The notes beneath the pieces are model-generated. The model worked only from the letters and a program-made list of their open reading frames with translations. It was not told where the DNA came from and ran no database searches. A stretch of DNA of 64,000 nt from Histoplasma ohiense (lineage: Eukaryota; Ascomycota; Eurotiomycetes; Onygenales; Ajellomycetaceae), in assembly GCA_017607445.1 (NCBI GenBank), contig JAEVHH010000003.1:1116001-1180000 (forward strand), written 5' to 3'. Position numbers and translations under genes: made by a program. Of the stretch, positions 22,749-34,487 are shown one piece after another; the stretch's first letter is position 1; every line of letters begins with the position of its first letter.

Positions 22749-24519
22749 CGGAGTACCTAAAATAACATTGATCAAATCTTATCTGTGGATTCCAATGCAA
22801 CCATCCAAGGTTCAGGGCGCCACTGACCATGAAAAGATCACCATAAGTGTTGGCAACCCCCACTACAAATCATGGTGCAATCAAGGTGCCTTTTTGGTGA
22901 TAGGAAAATCGTGGGGTTTGCCAATACTTATGGTCGAGCACCGTCCTCTTTGAAGAATTTGAGGATCACACCGACATTCAGGAAGGGAGGAAAGGTCACC
23001 CGCTCGCCTGGCCCATGCACACTCACATAGACGTACAGCCCTGGCCATTGCTAGCTAGTACTTTGTACCATGTTTGTGATGTGTCGAGAATGGTGCATGT
23101 TGCTTGCTGCGCACGCACAACCTCTTTATCATAAATAACTACGGAGTACCATGATTTGATTACAGGTACTTACTTAGATGTACGGGCCATCAGATCAAAC
23201 TGGCTGGCTAGGTTTAGGGAAGGGCCCCAAATCCCATAGGCCCAAGATGATTCCATTCCACATTCCAGCCATCCATGGATGTCACTAACCTTTCCTGCAC
23301 TGCCAACGCATCACTTGGTCTGTGCTCGGCTGCTGGCGTGGGATGGCTGCCGATGAGTTGAAGCGGGATAAATAAATGCTGTGCTTGCATCATATATATT
23401 ACACAATGCATTGAAATAATTTTTTTATTAAAGGTTAGGTTTTCGTTCTGCTAAGATGATGTTTGTGAAACTAGGTCCGTCTCTGGATATGAGATCGTGA
23501 ACTTATTTATCACTTTCGTTAACTACGACAATATATACTCCGTACCCTCCTCCAGATCAATTCATCGTTCGTTGACGCCGTTCCTTTGAGGAGTGTACCA
23601 GATTGAAAATACCGAGCTAATTACACCATTTTTTGCTAATAGGCAGTTGTTCCTTCTCCGTCCTTTTTTCCCAATGGTTCAGAGTAGCCGTCATCTTATC
23701 CCCAGATGGATAGGAGGAAATGATGGGTCGAAAAAAAGGGAAATCTCGATGAAACTAATGATGAAACTGTCAATTACACATAGAGACGCAGACAGCCAAC
23801 AATCCGATGTTTGCAGTTAAATCTCACACCTCCCCATACACAGTCTCCTCCGACTACCATTCCTCCATTCCTATTCCTCCAATCCTCCCTGCACGAACGT
23901 GTCGCACCAACCGCCCTTAAAAATTGCCTACCCAAACAGATAGAATAAAGGACCCTAAATGCAAAAGCAAGAGAAAAAGTGGGGAAAAAACGACAAAAAA
24001 AAAGATGAAAAAGATGAAAAGGAGAAAATGACCCCTTCACCCGCTTGCTTTACTAGAATGACAAAGCTTTAACATTAACATATCAATTAAAAACGATGAC
24101 GAGAGACAATAATAAACGGCGACCAAAAGAGAGAGAACGGGACATGGGGATAATTAATCCAAAACGTACCCCAAACGTTTTGGGATAGGAGGAGGATGCT
24201 AGAAAATAGCAAGGAGATTAGGGCAAAGCGTCACTATCGTCACAAACGGCCCGAAACGGAAAAAAGGGGGAAACGGAGTCAAGGAAACAAACAGAGACAA
24301 AATGTATGGAGCCCCGGGACGGAAACGATGTATGGTAAGGAAAACGACGAGGGAGGGCGGCGTTCCGAGCATTTGGATGTTAAAGCCAAAACAACGGCGA
24401 CAGAGCTATTCGATGAGATGGAAAAATTAAATAAATAACCGGTGCAGACTTGAAATCGGATGGAAGAAAAAGAAATGGCATGAGTGAGTGGATGTGCGGA
24501 TGGGCGAGTGGCGGGGGTT
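22749..24519. other. Intergenic region, about 1.8 kb
   Basis: 3' flank of ARL8 and right flank of the MITE pair. There are purine-rich stretches (about 23960-24010) and AT-rich DNA. Open frames are short and have no recognisable domain. No RNA gene is seen. Confidence 0.5.
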
Positions 24520-25573
24520 TCATTTGCTTGATCGCGCGATTAACCAGTGGAGCACAGCATCGAGGTTCGTCTCCTCTTTGGCACTAATACCATAGCAGCT
24601 CACTTCGCGATGCATGATGGACCTCAGATCCATGGTTTCAATCAATTCGTCGACGGAAAGCCTGTTGGGGAGATCGGACTTATTGCCCAGGACCAACAGC
24701 GGGATTCCGTCGAGTGACCGTTTGCTTACAAGATCATGAAGCTCTTCCGTCGCTGTTGGCAGCTTCTCCTTATCAGCTGCGTCCACGACGTACCTGTTTT
24801 TTTGTTTATTGTTTTTTTCGGGAAGGAGTCAATTCTATGTTTCTCGAAGATTCTTGACAACATCCGCCTTACTGAAAGAGGACGAGTAACTGCTCGGGAA
24901 TTGGGATATTGAGAAGAACAGCACTCACAACAGTGCGTTGACACCCCGGCAATACCGTTCCCACATTGGCCTAAATCTTGGCTGGCCTCCAAGATCCCAA
25001 CTATATACTCTTGTTAGAACGAGGCTGCACTAGGGTGAAATGGTGGAATTCCATCCAAGAGGTTTGATCAGGCTGACCATTTTAGTGTGACATGACCTTT
25101 CTGCACCCTCGCGGTGTTAAATCCGATAGTGGGAATAGAACTAACGGTGGTGTTAGTGGAAAGTATGGTAAATCTACAGGCAGGCATCCCCAGCCGCTCC
25201 CTTATACATACTCTACGGTGAATTCCCCACCCTAGCTCCCTTTCAGTTAGCACAGCACAATATAAAGCGATATAATATGAGGCTTTGTCAGTCCTGATAA
25301 GAAAATATTGCCTCACCGCTAAAACCCGCAACAATGACGACTTTCCGGCATTTTGCAATCCGATCATCGTCACATCCATTTCGGTTGCCCTGAATCACAT
25401 ATACAATTTGAGGATGGCAAATTAGTCTATCTTGCCAGGGAAATGTGATCCTACAGCGATGGCCGGAATTTTACACCGCTGGATGGAATCTATTGCACGG
25501 GGATGCTCGAGGCGCAAACTAACCAAAACTTTCTGAGCAACCAGTCGTATATACTTTTGAAGAAGCCCGCCAT
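24520..25573 (-). CDS. ARL8: ARL8-type small GTPase
   Basis: Five exons: 25573-25524, 25389-25312, 25173-25078, 25000-24929 and 24793-24520, giving about 189 aa. The N-terminal MAGFFKSIYDWLLRKFW is the amphipathic membrane helix of ARL8. Then come WATEMDVTMIGLQNAGKSS (P loop), SIPTIGFN (switch I), CWDLGGQPRFR (switch II), NKSD (guanine specificity) and SCYGISAKEETNLD (ALW-type C-terminus). ARL8 controls lysosome or vacuole positioning and endosomal transport. Exon 2 is best joined with a GC donor (GAG then GCAATA), because the GT option breaks the frame. As a result the usual LAGGEFTID segment before switch I reads differently. That exon edge is uncertain; the gene identity is not. Confidence 0.88.
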
Positions 25574-27103
25574 CGTGAAGCTGCTATGTGCGGATAGCCG
25601 TGATGTCCAATATCCAAGAGGTGGGCAGGCGTCCGTCAACCAGGGCGCAACGAGAAAGGTTTGGAGGTAAAAAATCCTGCCTCACAGTAATTTTGCGCAG
25701 TTTATGTGAGGGGCCGAGAAACGGGATGAGTAAAGGTAGTGCGTGAATATTATGGTGGTGTGTACAGAAATATGTGCACCCAGAAAATTAGTCGTGGGAT
25801 GTGGCGTCTGTGAAGAAGGGTAAGAGACGGATCTGCGGGACGAGCACACAAATAATGACGAAAATACCTTCTTTTATTTTTGAGACAGAAGTGGAAGGTA
25901 TAATCCCGCATCCAAGGCCGAAAATGGAGGCGTATAGAAGCCCGGATGGCAGGCAGAAATCCAAAAGATTAATAAATCAAACGTAAACCACCACGCATTA
26001 AGGCACCCGAACAAACTATACGGCAAGCATGCAAAACCAGATCAAGAAAATGGATGCGATGGATACATAGAAAAAAGAACAGAAATAAAAACAATAAATG
26101 GTAGGGACAGCGACACCTAACACGCAGGAAAATCCGCTTTTCCAGCGACAATCCGTAGAGTCGCAAGGAGCTCGTACACCAGCAGGGGAAAGAGAGGGAG
26201 GAGGAAAAAGAGAGAGCTTCCTTTTTCCAGGCAATCAATTAACGGGTACAAAGTTTTTGGCACTTTTATGGCTGCATTCACCTCCGCGCGAAGTATGCCA
26301 GTGTACACATGACCGCAAGTGATGTTCTTGACGCCGAGTGCGAGGGTACGCTACCGGGATTCGCGGGCGGCGTTTTGACCTTAAGAATAGTCCCTGGTCC
26401 CTGTTACTGTTCCTTGCGTAGTAGGGTATTCAGATTGAAATGTGCAGTGTGCATCCGCCGGCGCAGCGCCCACCCACGCAGACATCAACCTGTGTTCGAG
26501 GATGAAGCAGTGACAGTGGAGAAACTTGTCCAGCGGGCGCTAAGTAGGCAGCTTGGGGGTAGAATATATTTATGCCTCCTGTTCACTGGCGCTGCTGTTG
26601 ATCCTAGGAAATAACGGAGGTTATTGGTTGTCTTGGTGGTTGGCGAGAAGGTTGATGCATTTAATCATCATCGACCATGCTGGTATTCTTCTTCGTCGGT
26701 GGTTGGTCGAAGATTCAGTTTGCGGCTGTTGGGGAATTCATGGTGGTATCTTCACGTGATGATAGCTTAGTTCGTCGAAAAATTTCGCTCCCGCAGAATC
26801 CCAAGGGGAAAAAAAAAAAATGTAACGCAGTTTGGGAAGGCAATTCAACGGAGTAAAAGGAAAGCGAGAGTGCACTCAGTATTAGATGGTCTTTCCACAT
26901 CCTTCTATATTCTCAAATCTTGATTTCGCGTTGTTCCATCCATCATGGCGGCTTCACCCTAGCTATCAAAAAGTTTAACCGTTTCAATACGGGGCGCATT
27001 TGAGCTCGCACATGTGCGCGCTCCTCCAACCTTTCCACTCCTCGGATATTTCCTTCTGCTTCAATTGCATTTGGTTTGGGTTTAGCGGTCTACCTACCCC
27101 GCC
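25574..27103. other. Intergenic region between divergent ARL8 and RNA polymerase I subunit genes
   Basis: About 1.5 kb of shared upstream DNA. Frames at 25969-26238 and 26309-26614 have no recognisable domain. A poly(A) run lies at about 26810-26820. No other feature was recognised. Confidence 0.5.
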
Positions 27104-30100
27104 ATGGCACCACCTACAGATACGGAGTGGTCGATCGAGTACGACACTCTCCGGCGTGAACGGTTATTCCGGCATCCCCCCAAGGATCACACTGCATATC
27201 CGTCTCTCGCAGCATCTATCCGGCCTCATATCGATTCCTTCAATGCCCTATTCGATAATAACAAAATCTTAGAAGCTGCGCTAAAGGACATTGGCACAAA
27301 GTCATTTCTAGACGGAGATGCGGAAACACAGGAGCAGAAGCGGGTTAGGCTGGATGATGGGAGAAGGAGCCCCCGAAGAAACAAGCTCTCAGTGCGCATT
27401 ACGGAACTGTTTCTTGAGAAAGCCATGCTTCCGGCATCAAACAAATTTAGCACACGGAACAGAGAAATTTACCCTTCTGAGTGTCGAGAGAGACATGCGA
27501 CATATCGCGGCAGATTAAGAGCGCGATTAGAGTACAGGGTCAATAATGGCGAGTGGAAAGAATCGGTCAGAGAACTAGGCCAGGTCCCAATCATGTTAAG
27601 GGTGAGTTTGCAAAGCTAGGCTTCTAGAAGCATACTGTTGTTTCTGCCGTTTTCTTTTTCTTTTTCTTTTTCTGATATGAACAACTGAATTAAACTAATA
27701 AAATTGTGGTACAGTCCAATCGGTGCCACCTCGAAAAGTGTTCGCCGGAACAACTTGTCCAACGAAAGGAGGAATCTGAGGAACTTGGCGGCTATTTCAT
27801 CGTAAATGGGAACGAGAAGCTCATTCGAATGCTGATTGTCGGAAGGCGGAATTTCCCCATGGCCATCATTCGTAGCTCCTTCACGAAACGCGGCCAGACA
27901 TATACAAAATACGGTATTCAAATCCGTTCCGTTAGGACTGATCAGACTTCCCAAACCAACGTTTTACATTACCTCAGCGATGGGAATGTGACATTCCGCT
28001 TTTCTTGGAGGAAAAACGAGTACCTTGTCCCAGTTGTGATGATATTGAAAGCACTCGTGGAAACGAATGATCGAGAAATTTTCGAACGGCTAGTTGGTCG
28101 CGAAGGGTCTGAGGGAATTAAAAACACCTTTGTCACTGATCGGGTCGAGCTACTTCTACGGACGTACAAGGGATACAAGCTTTATGGAAGGGACGACACG
28201 AGAGCTTACCTTGGAGAGAAATTTCGGCCTGTTTTGGGAATGCCTGCAGACATACCGGATGACATGGTCGGCGCGGAATTCCTTCGAAAGGTTGTATTAC
28301 CACACCTCGGTAACCAAAATGTGACCGAATCTCAAGACAATGATAAATTCAACATGATACTCTTCATGATCAGGAAGCTCTATACCCTGGTGGCAGGGGA
28401 ATGCGCTCCAGATAACCCTGACGCTGTCTCGAATCAAGAAGTGCTACTAGGTGGTTCTTTGTATGGAATGCTTTTGAAGGAGCGTCTAGAGGAATGGCTG
28501 AGAGCCTTCGGTCCCATTGCGCGTGACTGGAGTTTCAGGAATCAAAATGCACGATTCTCAGATCCAAGGTTTGAGAAGGAGTTCCTCAGTAGAATCGTGT
28601 CCAGGACGAATGAAAACATTGGTGGCGCACTGGAATATTTCCTCTCTACTGGTAACCTCGTCAGCCCAACTGGTCTGGACCTACAACAACCATCTGGTTA
28701 TACCGTTATAGCCGAAAAGATCAATTTTTACCGGTTTATCAGTCATTTCCGAATGATACACAGGGGAAGCTTTTTCGCGCAGCTCAAAACGACTACAGTT
28801 CGTAAGCTTCTCCCTGAGAGCTGGGGATTCCTTTGCCCAGTTCATACCCCTGACGGAAGTCCGTGCGGACTTCTAAACCATCTAGCCCATAAATGTGAAA
28901 TCGCAACAAGTAATTTGGATGTCTCTGGTGTCCCTCAAGTGATATCGGATCTCGGAGTGACCTATGAGTCTTCTGTGTCTCTGGATGAAAGCGTGGTGGT
29001 CCAGCTGGATGGCCGGATTCTTGGTTACTGTTCCCCGAAGCAGGCTCGCATGATTTCTGACACTCTCCGATATTGGAAGGTTGCGGGCAATAAAAGCCTC
29101 CCCGTGGAACTTGAAATCGGATATATTCCCAATTCGAATCGAGGGCAATATCCAGGCATCTATATATTCTCCCAGTGTGCGAGGATGATGCGACCAGTCA
29201 AATATTTGCCGTTGGATAAGCTTGACTATGTTGGGCCGTTCGAGCAGCCGTTCATGGAAATTGCCTGCGTTCCGTCCGATATCATGTCCGGTATATCTAC
29301 CCATGTGGAATTCGACCCTACCCACATCCTCTCGATTGTCGCCAACATGACCCCATTCTCCGACTTCAACCAATCTCCCCGTAATATGTACCAATGCCAA
29401 ATGAGTAAGCAGGCCATGGGAACTCCCGGAGCATCGATAAAATACCGAACCGACAACAAACTTTACCGGCTACAAACTGGACAAACACCTGTTGTTCGAA
29501 CCCCTCTCTATAATAGCTACGGACTCGACAACTTCCCTAACGGCATGAATGCTGTTGTGGCTGTGTTGTCATACACTGGCTATGACATGGACGATGCTAT
29601 GATTATCAATAAATCGGCTCACGACAGAGGATTTGGGTGGGGAACAATTTACAAAACAAAAGTATACTCCCTTGATGACAAGGAATCTCGTGGTCGGGGA
29701 AAGGCGAGACGAGAGGTTAGCAAACTCTTTGGATTCGCACCGGGCAGTCTGATTAAAGGAGAATGGCGACATGCTCTGGACGAAGATGGCCTCCCTCACA
29801 TCGGCGCTCGTGTGACAGAAGGCAGCATCGTTGCCGCATGGCATACAGTCCGCTTCGACCCAGTATCTAACTCCTACACCAACATTGACGGACAAACCCA
29901 CCTACTCAAGTACAAAGACACGGAAGAGGGCTACATTGACAACGTGCGCATCCTTGGCTCCGAAACGGGTGGTGACCCTTGTCAAGCCATCAGTGTGAAA
30001 TTTCGCGTCCCCCGAAAACCAGTTATTGGAGATAAATTTTCCTCCCGCCACGGACAGAAGGGTGTCTGCTCCCAGCTATGGCCTGCAATCGACATGCCCT

Positions 30101-30945
30101 TCTCTGAAACAGGCATCCAGCCTGACATCATCATCAACCCGCACGCTTTCCCCTCCCGAATGACAATCGGTATGTTCATCGAGTCCCTGGCGGGCAAGGC
30201 TGGCGCTCTCCATGGTCTCGCGCAGGATTCCACCCCATTCCGATTCTCGGAGGAGCACACTGCCAGTGACTTCTTCGGAGAACAGCTCCGCAAAGCCGGA
30301 TACAACTTCCACGGCAACGAACCTATGTATTCCGGCATCACAGGCCGTGAGTTTGCCGCAGACATCTACCTAGGCGTTGTCTACTATCAGCGACTCAGAC
30401 ACATGGTCAACGACAAATTCCAGGTGCGGACGACGGGTCCCGTGAATGCATTGACGGGACAGCCCGTCAAGGGCCGTGCGAAAGGTGGTGGTATCCGTGT
30501 CGGAGAGATGGAGCGCGATTCACTTCTCGCCCACGGCGCCGCTTTCCTTCTGCAAGACCGGCTGATGAACTGCTCGGACACCACCCGCTCGTGGATCTGT
30601 AGGACTTGCGGCTCATTCCTGTCGACTCAGGTTGCTGTTTCTAAGTTCATGGCGCCAAGTAAAAACCCAGCCATGGCTGCTGTTGCGAAGTCGTCATCTG
30701 GGCTTGGACGGCCGGGTGGTGCTATGGGCGCTTTAGATGGCGGTGCAGGCGTTGTGCGCTGTCGTCGCTGTGCGAAGGAAGCGGTCTTTGACGACCCCCG
30801 AGCTGAAGTATGGGAAGATGGAGAGGGGAGGAGGTTTGTTGGTGGAGATGACACGACGGTTGTTGCTGTGCCGGGCGTGTTGAAGTATTTGGATGTTGAG
30901 TTGGCGACTATGGGCGTCAAGATGACATTCAAGGTCAATAATTGA
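27104..30945 (+). CDS. RPA135: DNA-directed RNA polymerase I second-largest subunit
   Basis: Exon 1 is 27104-27601, the intron is 27602-27714 (GTGAGT to ACAG), and exon 2 is 27715-30945, giving 1242 aa, close to yeast Rpa135 (about 1200). The splice joins VPIMLR to SNRCHLEKC, a conserved Rpb2 domain 1 sequence. Later landmarks include GGYFIVNGNEK, the fork region (RKLLPESWGFLCPVHTPDG), GYDMDDAMIINKSAHDRG near residue 788, KFSSRHGQKGVCSQ near 944 (hybrid-binding domain), and a C-terminal zinc ribbon with CRTC near 1128 and CRRC near 1181. This subunit transcribes rDNA in the nucleolus. The spacing of the last Cys pair, with an inserted Gly/Ala linker, is typical of Pol I. Confidence 0.97.
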
Positions 30946-31520
30946 GGTGAAAGTTGACGGAAGGGTTTGGATAGTCTAAGAAATAACAAAACTTTATATT
31001 TCTAACCACCTCTTCGCGCTCTTCAGATCTTGCTGCGTACGATGGGGCATATATTTAGTTGAAATTTTCCAGAATATATCAATCTTCAGATAACCTTTTC
31101 TCCATTTTCCTCTTTTTTCAGCGCTTGCCGCATCGATCCCCTTGATAACATATTGGATGAATCAAAGTGGAACGGCAGAAAATAATTAAACAGGCCTGGG
31201 TTGTTATATACTGTCGCTCTTCATCATAGTATTGCAGGTATTTTCGGCGAATTAAAGACATAGTTTTAGGTTCATTAGAACACATTTGCCAAAAGTCATG
31301 AGCTGTGGCAATTCGATGGTGTACATCCACTTTTAAGCAACCTCGAGGAACCTCAAGTTGGGACAGGAAAAGATGAAAAGAAGAACAAGTTGCCGAATTC
31401 TACCGCACATTATTTTCTAGCAAACTAAATGTAACACAAGTGGTAGAAGCAAAGGGAGTAAGAGCTCAATCTCATTAAAATAAAAAGGAGCAAGAGTCAC
31501 CGAAAAATATCGATGCGCAT
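30946..31520. other. Convergent intergenic region
   Basis: 3' flanks of the polymerase subunit (+) and PRE2 (-) face each other. No gene or repeat is seen. Confidence 0.5.
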
Positions 31521-32629
31521 TTACTGAATCGATCCGGTAACATTCGAAAACTCATTCTTCTCCAACTTCGTCTTCCAGAATATCGGATTGGTATCACTGA
31601 AACCATGCTTCTTCCATCCGTCCTCCTTGACATGGTACAGATTGATATAGCCACCGGAGTAGGCATCTCTGTGCGTCGCAGCAAGGATACTCCGGCTGCC
31701 CAGCTCCAACGCTTCTTCATCAGTTAAGTCATACCTGTATTCCGCATCTAGGACGCCGTATGCGAAGGTTTGGCCAGAGCCGACGCAGAAAAGGTTTCCA
31801 GCCAGTCGTGTTCCATCTGAATCGATGTAGTAGAGCGCGGGACCCTCTTGGGGAGTTACACCTGCGCACATGGTGCCCATGCTTAGTCCCATACCTTTGT
31901 AATTGTAGACGAGGTTGGCGAGGATCTTGGAGGCGGCAGCGACGGATATGCGCCGTTTGTGGCGGAGTTCGTGGAGGCGGCATTGCATGCCCAGATAGGC
32001 GAGCCAGTATTGACAGTCCTAAAGCACAAAATGCGGGTTGTTAGTTGTTCCTTTCTCCCCTTGGATTGGATTGAGTTGCCCAGCCCAGGAGCCGGCTGAA
32101 CTATACAAGTAGAAGCCAGTAACAACGGCAATGACGCGAATATGGGGCTGGGATGCAAAGAGCATGATAGTACATACAGCAGCACCACCAGCCATAGTCC
32201 CCAACAGACAGCTGTTGATCTCGATAACTTTCTTCACGGTCTGGCTGGCGATCCAATTGCCCGCCGTAGCTCTGGAATCCGTTGCCACGATGATCCCTCC
32301 TTGAAATCTGAAAGCGAGAGTAGTGGTGCCATGAGCAATTTTAATGGGGCAATCTGGGTTGCTATGGTCGTCGGTAACGGCTCGAAGGAAGGCGGCAGGC
32401 TAGATATATGGATAAAGGAGTTGTCAAAAGCGGATCTCCAAAATATGAAGAGCTGAAGACAGGAGCCAAATTCTCCTAAAACGTCACCGAGACTTACTTT
32501 ATCGACTGGAGGAAGGGAGAATTTTAGAGATAGAGGCGGTAATGTCTCTGTAAGCTCTTGCTCTTCATCATGGGAGTAGCCTTCGTGCTGGAACTTCGGC
32601 CGGGAGTATTGGGCGACGAGGGTGTCCAT
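31521..32629 (-). CDS. PRE2: 20S proteasome subunit beta type-5 (chymotrypsin-like)
   Basis: Three exons: 32629-32498, 32399-32178 and 32018-31521, giving 283 aa, near the 287 of yeast Pre2. The propeptide ends at IAHG and the mature enzyme starts at Thr69 (TTTLAFRFQGG), the catalytic N-terminal threonine. The Asp of DSRATAGNW and the Lys of QTVKKVIEI complete the active site. GTMAGGAADCQYW and SGGYINLYHV are family hallmarks. Introns are canonical and fall in phase 0. It forms the beta ring of the 20S core, cleaving after hydrophobic residues in cytosol and nucleus. The start at MDTLVAQYS is the family start; longer upstream frames are shadows. Confidence 0.95.
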
Positions 32630-32879
32630 GACGGGCAGACAGTGAGGGGTTCTAAATAAAGAAGCAACACAGAAATGAGAAGGAGAGAAGGAGAGAAGAA
32701 AGAAGAGATAATTAGTATACAGGTATCTAGAGTTGTGGTAGTTGAGTGTTGGAGCTTTGTTGAGCTTTGAGATGAGGTTGCTTGCCGTCGCGTCACAGCT
32801 GCCTGTATCACGTGCCATATTGTTGACACACCCATACGCAAACAAGCTTGTATAGTGTCACAGTTGGCACCTTAAACTC

Positions 32880-32977
32880 GGGGGTATGGCCGAGTGGTCT
32901 AAGGCGCTGCATTTAAGTTTTTCAGGAAACTCTGCAGTGAACGTGAGTTCGCGCGCGTTCGAACCGCGCTGCCCCCA
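32880..32977 (+). tRNA. tRNA-Leu (anticodon UAA) with a 14-nt intron
   Basis: Acceptor stem GGGGGTA (32880-32886) pairs with TGCCCCC (32970-32976), discriminator A. The D arm is GCC/GGC. The anticodon stem is CTGCA/TGCAG, with loop TT-TAA-G and anticodon TAA at 32914-32916. A 14-base intron (32918-32931) sits one base after the anticodon, as usual in eukaryotes. There is a long variable arm (GAAC/GTTC), as in class II leucine tRNAs. The T arm is GCGCG-TTCGAAC-CGCGC. A T-rich terminator follows at about 32990. The A and B box promoter sequences are intact. Confidence 0.95.
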
Positions 32978-33538
32978 ATATTTAATATACTTTTTTTTCT
33001 TTTTTCTCTCTCTTTTTCTTTCCTTCCTCCTGTTCTGTACGGTTGGTTGCCCTTTCTGTCACCCTGTACTGATTATTTTCTCCTTTGAGCGCTCGTGGCC
33101 TAACCCGCGTGAAGTATGCCATGACTTAATGATCTGTGAAATTTCCCATTGGGACGATGTTTACACTTCAACACCATTCTGTTAAGGATCCTGTCTCAAG
33201 TATCACTGGAGTATTAAGACTATTATACGTAACTACGAGAAGTTAGGATGAGTATTGAATAAAGCATCGCATACGATGCCCACGCCAACGCGCCAGCAAA
33301 GAAAAAAAAAACCACAGCCAAATACACTCGTACCATTATCAGTTTGATCATATAGACTTCTCTCCCCCGAAACTTTCTTCAATTTTTGATCTCAGTCAAT
33401 TACCTAGCTCATAATTCCGCCAGCACGCACACGGATATAAGTTACTAACCATGCATTGATGAGCAAATGAAACGCAGAGCAGACGAGCCAAGTAGCTACC
33501 TACTGGTTCTCCCAAATTCCCCATCTTCCCTCATCCTC
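32978..33538. other. Intergenic region after the tRNA
   Basis: A T-rich tract (about 32990-33025) serves as a plausible Pol III terminator. The rest is the 3' flank of the eisosome gene, with no feature recognised. Confidence 0.5.
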
Positions 33539-34487
33539 CTACGCAGGGACAGGCTGAGCCATCGAAGATGAAGGAGGGGCGTCCTTGTGATAAGAAGAAG
33601 ATTCTTCCTCTTCATCGCCGTTAACGTGGCTAACAGGCATTAAATTTGTTCCCATATTTGCTGCGGCAGAGTGGATTGGCTCGAGACTGGGCTCCCAGCC
33701 TCGTAGATCCTGCTCGGCATCATTAAGGACCTGGCGAGCCTGATCCATTTGTTCATAGGCACTCCGGGTATCTCCGGGAACGAGCGGGGTGTCATCTAGA
33801 ATATTGAGAAGACGACGACCATGGCGGGCGAGAATGATTTGCTTCTCTGCCCTTTCGATGGTAGCGGCGAGATGGATGTCAAATGCTTCCTTGAGCTTTT
33901 GACGGGTCTATATCGCCGAAAACACTTGATCAGTTGCTGCCAAGTAAATTGAGCAGCTTCCAGGGGGGAAAACGGCGAGGGAATATCAGACTTCGATTGT
34001 GAAAACATACAATATTCGTCAACTGGGCCTCAGCCACCAACATCTGTGCCTCTGCCCTCACCAGCTCCTGTTCCAAGGTCACCAGCTTGGGGTTATTTGG
34101 ATCCTTCAACTTCAGCTTTTGGATATCGTCCACAACACGCGTTTTATAGTCCCTGGAAGGCTGCACGGAAGCCTCCGTATTGCGAATCTGCTTCAGCACA
34201 TTCCGGTAGTCCTCCAAATTCTGCGCGTACAGATCTTCCTGCTCACCCATTTCCGCAAGTAGCACGCCCATCTTGTCAGCTATGTCAGAAACGGCGAGAT
34301 CGCCTGTGGATTCGCCCCAGTCAGATAGCTGCGAAGCGATGGAGACGCGGTCTCGTCCTGCATTCTCATAGGAGCCGATGGCATGGTTCTCGGCTTTGAT
34401 AAGCTTGTAGAGCCTCCGGCATAGTTCGGGTTGCTGCGTGCCACGCAAGGTGGCCATGCTGAAACGGTGCTTGACAGGGCGATCCAT
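33539..34487 (-). CDS. Eisosome core protein, Pil1/Lsp1 (PilB-like) family
   Basis: Exon 1 is 34487-34011, the intron is 34010-33908, and exon 2 is 33907-33539, giving 281 aa. The BAR-like fold is recognisable through SDIADKMGVL, NTEASVQPSRD, LEQELVRAEA and VAEAQLTNITRQKLKEAF, all family hallmarks. Yeast Pil1 is about 340 aa with a basic N-terminal tail. Here the protein starts near the first helix (MDRPVKHRFSMATLRG), so it is short at the N-terminus and its sequence is more divergent, which fits the PilB-type paralogue of filamentous fungi. The C-terminus is acidic then Ser/Pro-rich. These proteins coat plasma-membrane furrows under sphingolipid control. Confidence 0.88.

Noticed and set aside
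26309..26614. Plus-strand 101-aa frame between ARL8 and the Pol I gene
   Set aside because: No recognisable domain, no splice partner, and amino-acid make-up looks random.
27706..27714. Pol I subunit starting at 27706
   Set aside because: These bases are intron; the joined exon at 27104 supplies the expected N-terminal 166 residues.
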